Source of the DNA: Sandaracinaceae bacterium
GTDB taxonomy: Bacteria; Myxococcota_A; Polyangia; Polyangiales; JAFGIB01
DNA length: 5,065 bases
Assembly (NCBI GenBank): GCA_017881145.1
Contig: JADGRG010000165.1
Coordinates: 1-5,065 of the forward strand
Reading direction: 5' to 3'
The stretch's first letter is position 1. The number at the start of each line of letters is the position of its first letter. Shown piece after piece: positions 1-5,065 of the stretch. A program made the translations under genes and the position numbers. The notes beneath the pieces were generated by a model. It was given only the letters and a program-made list of their open reading frames with translations. It was not told the origin of the DNA and searched no databases.

Positions 1-396
1 ACCGAGGTCGTCGTCACACAGACGCGCTTGGGAAAGCTCGGCCTTTCGGTCTGCTACGACCTGCGTTTTCCCGAGCTCTATCGCAAACACGTCGATCTCG
101 GTGCGACGCTGCTCACCGTCCCCGCTGCCTTCACCCTCACCACAGGCAAAGATCACTGGCATGTGCTCTTGCGTGCGCGAGCCATCGAAGCGCAGTGCTA
201 CGTGATTGCGGCTGCGCAGACCGGACATCACTTCGGCACGCGCCGCTCCTACGGACATGCGCTGATCTGCGATCCCTGGGGCTGCGTGATTTCGGAGTGC
301 GGGGAAGGCGAAGGTTTCGCGATCGCCAGTATCGACGACACGGCGCTCGCACGAGTGCGCGCGTCACTGCCCAGCCTGCGGCATCGACGACTCTAA
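1..396 (+). CDS. Nitrilase-superfamily (Nit1/Nit2-like) carbon-nitrogen hydrolase, 5'-truncated
   Basis: This is the C-terminal 131 residues of a carbon-nitrogen hydrolase; the reading frame is open from base 1 and ends in TAA at 394-396. The nucleophile elbow reads LSVCYDLRFPELYR, with the catalytic Cys at visible residue 18 (bases 52-54). It is followed by RARAIEAQCYVIAAAQTG, then SYGHALICDPWG, and the typical C-terminal LPSLRHRRL. This series is characteristic of the Nit1/Nit2 branch, whose members hydrolyse amides such as deaminated glutathione or omega-amides of 2-oxoacids in the cytosol. The catalytic Glu and Lys of the Glu-Lys-Cys triad would lie upstream, outside the window. Family members are about 270-290 residues, so roughly half is missing because of the window edge and not because of decay. 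The exact substrate cannot be told from this half. The gene converges on kimA with a 21-bp gap. Confidence 0.9.
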   Translation, partial: TEVVVTQTRLGKLGLSVCYDLRFPELYRKHVDLGATLLTVPAAFTLTTGKDHWHVLLRARAIEAQCYVIAAAQTGHHFGTRRSYGHALICDPWGCVISECGEGEGFAIASIDDTALARVRASLPSLRHRRL

Positions 397-410
397 CCCT
401 GCTCGGCGGG
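397..410. terminator. Possible small bidirectional terminator hairpin between convergent genes
   Basis: The 21-bp gap between the nitrilase-like stop and the kimA stop contains CCC-T-GC-TCG-GC-GGG. This can fold as a five-pair stem with one bulged base and a 3-nt loop. On the plus strand it is followed by TATGTAATTA, which is T-rich but not a true U-tract; on the minus strand by TTAGAG. The position suits a shared terminator, but the stem is short and the tail weak, so this is only a candidate. Confidence 0.25.
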
Positions 411-417
411 TATGTAA

Positions 418-2499
418 TTAAGCAGCACGGGCTCGCTCTGGCATCACGGTGCGACCCGCTTCGAGATCGATGCACACAGGCACCACGATCATCGGGATGC
501 CTTTGTGCTGCAGGCGCTTTTGCACCATGAATGCAGTCTCGTTGTGCAGAGCACGGTTCCACATCGTGTCGTGCTCGAAAATCAACTGGCCCGCCACGAA
601 GAGCGCCCTCGGGTAGCGCCCGACCAACGCGACTGCGACCTTCTCGCCCTCGACCGCGACCTCGGTGCCGACGGAAAGCGCGCTCGACGCGCGCAGGCCG
701 AGCGTGTGCGCGTAGCGTTCGTAGCGTAAGAGATGCTCGCGGGTGCGGGCTTCGAGCGCTGCGAGTTGGTCGGGGCCCTTGAAGCTTTCGGAATCGACGA
801 CGGCGACGCTCAAGAAGACCACGCCCTCGAAGTGACCAGGAAACATGCGCAAGAGCGACGTGAGCGCGTGCCGACCCAGGCCGCTGTAGCCGCCGACGAG
901 GAGGATCGCCACGGGCTTCTGAGGATCCGGATCGAGACGGCTGTGATGCTCTTCGAGGCCCGTGATCGGACCCGCCTCGAAGATCTCGGGCGTGCTCGTC
1001 GGCTCCGATGGGAGGCTCATGGCATCCTCGACTTCGCGCGGCGAAGGCAGATCGATGTCGAGCTGGCGCAGCGCCGCTACAACGCTGCGATAGTGCCTGC
1101 GGATGAAGAGACAGAGCACGATCAGGAGCGTCGTGATCACCAAGGTGAGCCAACCACCCTCGCTAAACTTCTCGAAGATGGTGATGCCGAGGATGAGCAC
1201 GCACAGAGCGAGGCCCAAGAGATGCGCCGGCAAGTGCCGCGCCCAGTCGGCGTGTTCCTTGCGGTGGCGGATCCAGAAGACCGACATCGCGAGGTTGGAG
1301 AGCGAGAAGGTCAGAAACACGTTGATCGAATACATGACGACGAGCTTCGAGACGTCGCCGTTGGTGTAGGCCAGCGCTCCGAACGCTGCTGCGCTCATGA
1401 TCAAGATGCCATTGCGCATCGAGAGTCGGTCGGAGAGCGCGGCGAAGCGATGCGGAAACCAGGAGTCGGTCGCCATGTTGGCCATCACGCGCGGTCCGTC
1501 GAGAAAACCCGCCTGCGCGGCCACGAAGAGCAGTGCGCCTTCGCTGATCAGCGTCACGATCACGAAGCCCTTGCCGATGGGCACGCCGCCGATCTGCCAG
1601 CCGCCCGCCACCTGCTCCAGGAGCACGGCGTTCATGGTCTTGCCGGGCACGGGATGCGCCTGAACGAGCAAGTAGCAGAGCAGGATTCCACCGGCGGTCA
1701 CGGCCAGTGAGACGGCCATCAGCATCATGGTGCGTTTGGCGGTCTGCACGCGCGGCTCGCGCATCATCGCAACGCCGTTGGAGACGGCTTCGATGCCGGT
1801 GTAGGTGCCACCACCCATCGAGTAAGCGCGCACGAAGAGCGCGAGCAAGCCCGTCATGCCCAGCGCGCTGTGAGTGTGCTGTAAGCTCGCATGCACCTCA
1901 TGCGTGGTCCGCCCGATGTCAGCCAGATGCCCGCCGATCGTGACCAAGAGGAGCAGCGCGTGAGTGATGAGAAAGACGAAAAACACTGGCACGAGCGAAG
2001 TCACTGACTCCTTCACCCCGCGAATGTTCATGATGGTCAGCAGGCTGAGACCGACCACGACGGTCGGCACCTTCCAGGCCAGGAACGCAGGCGGCAGGAA
2101 CGAGAACACGGCATCTGCGCCGCTCGCGATCGAGAGGGTGATGGTGAGCACGTAGTCGACGAGCAGCGCAGCGCCGGAAATAACGCCGACCTTGCCACCG
2201 AGCAAACGCGAGGCCACCACGTAGCCACCTCCACCGGTCGGGAAGTGCTCGATGATGCGGGTGTAACCGTAGCTGATGATGAAGACCGTCGCCCCGGTCG
2301 CCAGCGCGAGGAAGAACGCTAAACCCGTATGCTCGCCCAGCGTCCGGAACGATTCGTCGGGGCCGTAGGCGGACGACGAGAGACCGTCGGCGCCGAGGCC
2401 GACCCACGCGAGCAGCGCGATCAGCGAGAGCTTGTGAAAAGCATCTGGATCTTTGACGTCCTTGGGAGCCCCAAAAACGAGACGACGTACCGTTGGCAT
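418..2499 (-). CDS. kimA: KimA-type high-affinity K+/H+ symporter (KUP family, APC fold)
   Basis: A complete 693-residue inner-membrane K+ importer. About 12 hydrophobic segments occupy residues ~25-466, followed by a soluble alpha/beta domain (~525-680). The ion-site residues of B. subtilis KimA, as I recall them, all align by spacing: Asp38/Tyr45 in GADGLSSSAYG (Bs D36/Y43), Asp115, Tyr116, Thr119 and Ser123 in VDYVLTITLS (D117, Y118, T121, S125), Thr234/Glu237 in YTGIEAVSNG (T230/E233, the Glu being the proposed proton-coupling residue), and Tyr390 (Y377). B. subtilis KimA is about 607 residues, so this one is longer, mainly in the linker and C-terminal domain. In B. subtilis that soluble domain is implicated in direct c-di-AMP inhibition; whether it binds here is unknown. 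ATG at 2499 was chosen over an in-frame TTG at 2523 because AGAGGTG sits 6-7 nt upstream. A c-di-AMP riboswitch precedes it. An amino-acid permease label is possible from automatic tools but fits less well. Confidence 0.92.
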   Translation of the reverse strand: MPTVRRLVFGAPKDVKDPDAFHKLSLIALLAWVGLGADGLSSSAYGPDESFRTLGEHTGLAFFLALATGATVFIISYGYTRIIEHFPTGGGGYVVASRLLGGKVGVISGAALLVDYVLTITLSIASGADAVFSFLPPAFLAWKVPTVVVGLSLLTIMNIRGVKESVTSLVPVFFVFLITHALLLLVTIGGHLADIGRTTHEVHASLQHTHSALGMTGLLALFVRAYSMGGGTYTGIEAVSNGVAMMREPRVQTAKRTMMLMAVSLAVTAGGILLCYLLVQAHPVPGKTMNAVLLEQVAGGWQIGGVPIGKGFVIVTLISEGALLFVAAQAGFLDGPRVMANMATDSWFPHRFAALSDRLSMRNGILIMSAAAFGALAYTNGDVSKLVVMYSINVFLTFSLSNLAMSVFWIRHRKEHADWARHLPAHLLGLALCVLILGITIFEKFSEGGWLTLVITTLLIVLCLFIRRHYRSVVAALRQLDIDLPSPREVEDAMSLPSEPTSTPEIFEAGPITGLEEHHSRLDPDPQKPVAILLVGGYSGLGRHALTSLLRMFPGHFEGVVFLSVAVVDSESFKGPDQLAALEARTREHLLRYERYAHTLGLRASSALSVGTEVAVEGEKVAVALVGRYPRALFVAGQLIFEHDTMWNRALHNETAFMVQKRLQHKGIPMIVVPVCIDLEAGRTVMPERARAA

Positions 2500-2500
2500 C

Positions 2501-2554
2501 TTGCGCACCTCTGGTGTTAGCAACGAGGGCGCGCGAGCCCTATCGGGTCGTGCG
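2501..2554 (-). promoter_or_regulatory. Expression platform of the kimA c-di-AMP riboswitch
   Basis: This is the leader between the aptamer tail and the kimA start. It contains a hairpin AGGGC (2541-2537), loop TCGCGC, GCCCT (2530-2526), followed by CGTTGC and no U-run, so an intrinsic terminator is not evident. GCGCC at 2532-2528 is an exact copy of the aptamer's P1 5' arm (2708-2704). It can therefore compete for the P1 3' arm GGCGC (2570-2566), as expected of a switching strand. The Shine-Dalgarno site can be masked either by its local hairpin (2523-2501) or by CGCAC (2554-2550) pairing with GTGCG (2508-2504). Translational control is therefore the better guess; Rho-dependent or weak intrinsic termination remains possible. 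The pairings are read by eye, not computed. Confidence 0.55.
2506..2512 (-). promoter_or_regulatory. Shine-Dalgarno site of kimA
   Basis: On the minus strand AGAGGTG lies 6 nt before the ATG at 2499-2497. It fixes the start codon and rules out the upstream TTG (2523-2521). The site lies in the loop and 3' arm of a possible hairpin: CACC (2516-2513), loop AGA, GGTG (2509-2506), with an outer stem TTGC (2523-2520) to GCAA (2504-2501). The ribosome site could therefore be masked. Confidence 0.8.
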
Positions 2555-2710
2555 TCCTCTTCCCAGCGCCTACGGAGTTAGCTGACGGGCTCAGGCCGGA
2601 AGAGTGGCCTGCGATGGAGTCGCATGACCTCGCGGTCATGTCCTCTCCATGTTTGCCCCGGAAGGACTTGGGTCCCCCGTTGGTCCGCACACCCGGACCA
2701 CTCGGCGCGG
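2555..2710 (-). ncRNA. c-di-AMP riboswitch (ydaO-yuaA class) aptamer
   Basis: Read on the minus strand, this leader has the conserved parts of the ydaO aptamer in order. P1 is GCGCC (2708-2704) with GGCGC (2570-2566). A side hairpin pairs TGGTCCG (2700-2694) with CGGACCA (2687-2681). The core ACGGGGGACCCAAG spans 2680-2667, followed by CCGGGGCAAAC. A long arm pairs ATGGAG (2650-2645) with CTCCAT (2619-2614) and encloses CATGACC-GCGA-GGTCATG, a 7-bp stem capped by a GNRA tetraloop. AGGCC (2610-2606) pairs with GGCCT (2597-2593). The signature GAGCCCGTCAGCTAACTCCG spans 2592-2573. The loop CTCTTCC (2604-2598) forms a 7-bp pseudoknot with the tail GGAAGAG (2563-2557). The class binds two c-di-AMP molecules and normally lowers expression. 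It sits directly between a promoter and a KimA K+ importer, one of its classic targets. No covariance model was run. Confidence 0.93.
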
Positions 2711-2716
2711 AGGCAC

Positions 2717-2745
2717 TTGCTAGCTGAGCCGCACTGGACACGCAA
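2717..2745 (-). promoter_or_regulatory. Promoter of the kimA riboswitch leader
   Basis: On the minus strand TTGCGT (2745-2740, -35) and TAGCAA (2722-2717, -10) are separated by 17 bp. The predicted start at about 2710-2709 falls right where the aptamer's P1 5' arm begins (2708), so the promoter and RNA predictions support each other. The -10 lies within GCTAGCA, the same heptamer at the same distance from TTGC as in the promoter proposed for the divergent endopeptidase gene. The match to a TATAAT -10 is only moderate. Confidence 0.6.
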
Positions 2746-2921
2746 GGCGTTACGCACCCGCCATGCAAGCTTGTCGAAAACGGCTGAGCTGAAACCCCTC
2801 GGAAATGCTGGCGCAACCGGCACGGCAGATCATGCGACCGCTGCGCGCGGAGCCCGCTTGGCCGGCACGGTCGACCAGAGTGCGGCTGGCATTGGCACAC
2901 ATCGGCGCAGATCGACGTGCT
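2746..2921. other. Spacer between divergent kimA and mepA promoters
   Basis: The two start codons (2499 and 2958) are 458 bp apart; the riboswitch leader and the two promoters account for all but this 176-bp stretch. I see no convincing gene here: reading frames across it give Arg/Ala-rich or mixed products without motifs. The only repetition noted is a 9-bp direct repeat CCGGCACGG at 2817-2825 and 2862-2870 (45 bp between starts), which may be chance or an operator pair. No sigma-54 site with correct GG-N10-GC spacing was found. Confidence 0.5.
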
Positions 2922-2950
2922 TTGCACGGCGGCTTCTGCTTCGCTAGCAT
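2922..2950 (+). promoter_or_regulatory. Promoter of the murein endopeptidase gene, probably giving a leaderless mRNA
   Basis: TTGCAC (2922-2927) and TAGCAT (2945-2950) are spaced by 17 bp. Only 7 nt separate the -10 from the GTG start at 2958, so transcription would begin at or within a base or two of the start codon. GGAG at 2953-2956 is too close to the GTG to act as a normal ribosome site. The shared TTGC...GCTAGCA architecture with the kimA promoter raises confidence. Confidence 0.55.
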
Positions 2951-2957
2951 ACGGAGC

Positions 2958-3797
2958 GTGGCGAGAAGCTCTTCGCTGCTCTGCAGCGCGTTCTTGGTTT
3001 CGGTGGTGATTGCGCTGGCGAGTTATCGCGGGCAAGCGCGCGCCGCTCAGCTTGAAGAGCTGCACTTACGACCACCCTACGAGCTGCGCAGCATGTCGGT
3101 GCGCTACCCCTGGCGCGGTCACTTGGTGCGCGGCATGAGGCTTGCCGAGTCTTCGCACGTGCATCACGTCGAGGAATACCTGGAGCACGATCGCTTCTTC
3201 GGAACTTGGCAGCTGGTGCAGCTGATGCAACGCGCGGCAACCGCAGTGGCCGAACAGCACCCCGGCGCCAAGCTCTCGGTCGGCGAGCTTTCGGCCGAGA
3301 ACGGTGGGCTGATCATCGGGCACCACTCGCACCGCAACGGGCGCGACATCGACGTCGCGTTCTACCTGAAGGACGACGATGGCAACCCCGCGGCGGCGCC
3401 TACCTTCTTGCGCATGAGCGCGCACGGCAACGGCCATTACGCGGGACGCGCCTTACACTTCGACGACGAACGCAACTGGGCGATGCTGGCCAAGCTCGTG
3501 AGCGACGACGATGCGCGCGTGCAGTTCGTATTCGTCGCGCGCACGCTGCAATGGCGGCTCGTCTCCTACGCCAAGCGCATCGGCGCTCCCGATTGGCTGA
3601 TCGCTCGCGCGCGGGCTGTGATGATCGAGCCAAGCTCGGGCAACCGTCACCAAACTCACTTCCACGTGCGCATCTACTGCCCCGCAGACGACCGCCCCTC
3701 GTGCCAGGACAAGCCACCTTACTTCCCCTGGTACGACGGTATCCCCCCCGGCGGTTTCTACGCCGCAGTCGCCGGCTCGCTAGCACCCGAGCTCTGA
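2958..3797 (+). CDS. mepA: Penicillin-insensitive murein endopeptidase, MepA-like (peptidase M74), secreted
   Basis: A 279-residue zinc endopeptidase of the LAS type, expected to cut the D-Ala-meso-diaminopimelate cross-links of peptidoglycan in the periplasm. From the GTG at 2958 it opens with a signal peptide: Arg3, a hydrophobic core (~residues 7-22), and an Ala27-Arg28-Ala29 signal peptidase I site. The active site is complete. His122, His125 and Asp132 in HHSHRNGRDID correspond to E. coli MepA H110, H113 and D120; His231, His234 and His236 in HQTHFHVRIYCP correspond to H206, H209 and H211 (numbers from memory). The length is close to E. coli MepA (about 274). The open frame continues upstream to an ATG at 2805, but that would bury the signal peptide behind ~50 Arg-rich residues and bypass the promoter, so GTG is preferred. 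It is divergent from kimA, and its stop is 13 bp from that of the convergent sigma-54 activator. Confidence 0.88.
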   Translation: MARSSSLLCSAFLVSVVIALASYRGQARAAQLEELHLRPPYELRSMSVRYPWRGHLVRGMRLAESSHVHHVEEYLEHDRFFGTWQLVQLMQRAATAVAEQHPGAKLSVGELSAENGGLIIGHHSHRNGRDIDVAFYLKDDDGNPAAAPTFLRMSAHGNGHYAGRALHFDDERNWAMLAKLVSDDDARVQFVFVARTLQWRLVSYAKRIGAPDWLIARARAVMIEPSSGNRHQTHFHVRIYCPADDRPSCQDKPPYFPWYDGIPPGGFYAAVAGSLAPEL

Positions 3798-3810
3798 GAG
3801 CCTCGCCGCA

Positions 3811-5065
<1,255 letters not shown>

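Noticed and set aside
137..1153. Minus-strand reading frame of 338 codons overlapping the nitrilase-like gene and kimA
   Set aside because: The composition is Arg/Ala/His-rich with no motif, and it overlaps two recognised genes in other frames.
733..1710. Long plus-strand reading frame (325 codons) antisense to kimA
   Set aside because: It lacks any recognisable motif, is rich in Arg/Glu/His in the way typical of the complement of a GC-rich gene, and lies entirely over the well-supported kimA coding sequence.
2500..2523. In-frame TTG at 2523 as the kimA start (8 extra residues)
   Set aside because: It would place the good Shine-Dalgarno site AGAGGTG inside the coding region; ATG at 2499 has correct spacing from that site.
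2885..2910. Sigma-54 promoter (TGGCAC-like) upstream of mepA, which would link it to the neighbouring activator
   Set aside because: TTGGCACACATCGGCGC has GG but the downstream GC is one base out of the required GG-N10-GC spacing, and no TTGC -12 element follows.
2805..2957. ATG at 2805 as the start of the murein endopeptidase
   Set aside because: This adds about 51 Arg/Ala-rich residues ahead of a clear signal peptide and starts upstream of the predicted promoter.
2517..3065. Minus-strand reading frame of 182 codons upstream of kimA
   Set aside because: It runs through the riboswitch and both promoter regions and into the start of the endopeptidase gene; its product shows no domain, and the RNA element explains the sequence better.
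3798..3810. Terminator between the convergent mepA and activator stops
   Set aside because: The gap is only 13 bp, and no stem-loop with a T-run could be seen in it or at the gene ends.

Overview
This is a GC-rich window with four protein genes and one structured RNA. The base composition, leaderless-looking promoter, NtrC-type regulator, Nit-family amidase and Gram-negative-type periplasmic murein endopeptidase suggest a Gram-negative bacterium. A myxobacterium-like (Myxococcota/deltaproteobacterial) source fits best, but that is inference from gene style and not a proof.

Layout, left to right: (1) 1-396, plus strand, the C-terminal half of a nitrilase-superfamily (Nit1/Nit2-like) amidohydrolase cut by the window edge. 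(2) 418-2499, minus strand, a complete KimA-type K+/H+ symporter of the KUP family, convergent with gene 1 and separated by 21 bp. (3) 2500-2745, minus strand, the control region of kimA: a promoter, a complete ydaO-type c-di-AMP riboswitch, a short expression platform and a good Shine-Dalgarno site. (4) 2746-2921, an intergenic spacer with nothing recognised. (5) 2922-3797, plus strand, a promoter and a secreted penicillin-insensitive murein endopeptidase (MepA, peptidase M74), divergent from kimA. (6) 3811-5065, minus strand, most of a sigma-54-dependent transcription activator, convergent with mepA and running off the right edge.

The central result is the pairing of a c-di-AMP riboswitch with a K+ importer. 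Cyclic di-AMP is known in other bacteria as the messenger that shuts down K+ uptake, and B. subtilis kimA (formerly ydaO) is the gene that gave this riboswitch class its name. Here aptamer P1, a side hairpin, the GGGGGACCC core, a hairpin with a GCGA tetraloop, the CCGUCAGCUAAC core and a 7-bp loop-to-tail pseudoknot can all be read directly. The encoded transporter keeps every K+- and H+-coupling residue I could align from memory of the B. subtilis KimA structure. The divergent neighbour cuts peptidoglycan, so the two genes both bear on turgor and wall stress, although the riboswitch acts in cis only on kimA.

Two further points stand out. The kimA and mepA promoters share the same architecture (TTGC, then GCTAGCA at the same spacing), and the mepA one points to a leaderless GTG-start mRNA. 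The sigma-54 activator has a degenerate receiver domain that lacks the phospho-acceptor Asp and the conserved Lys, so it is probably not controlled by ordinary phosphotransfer.
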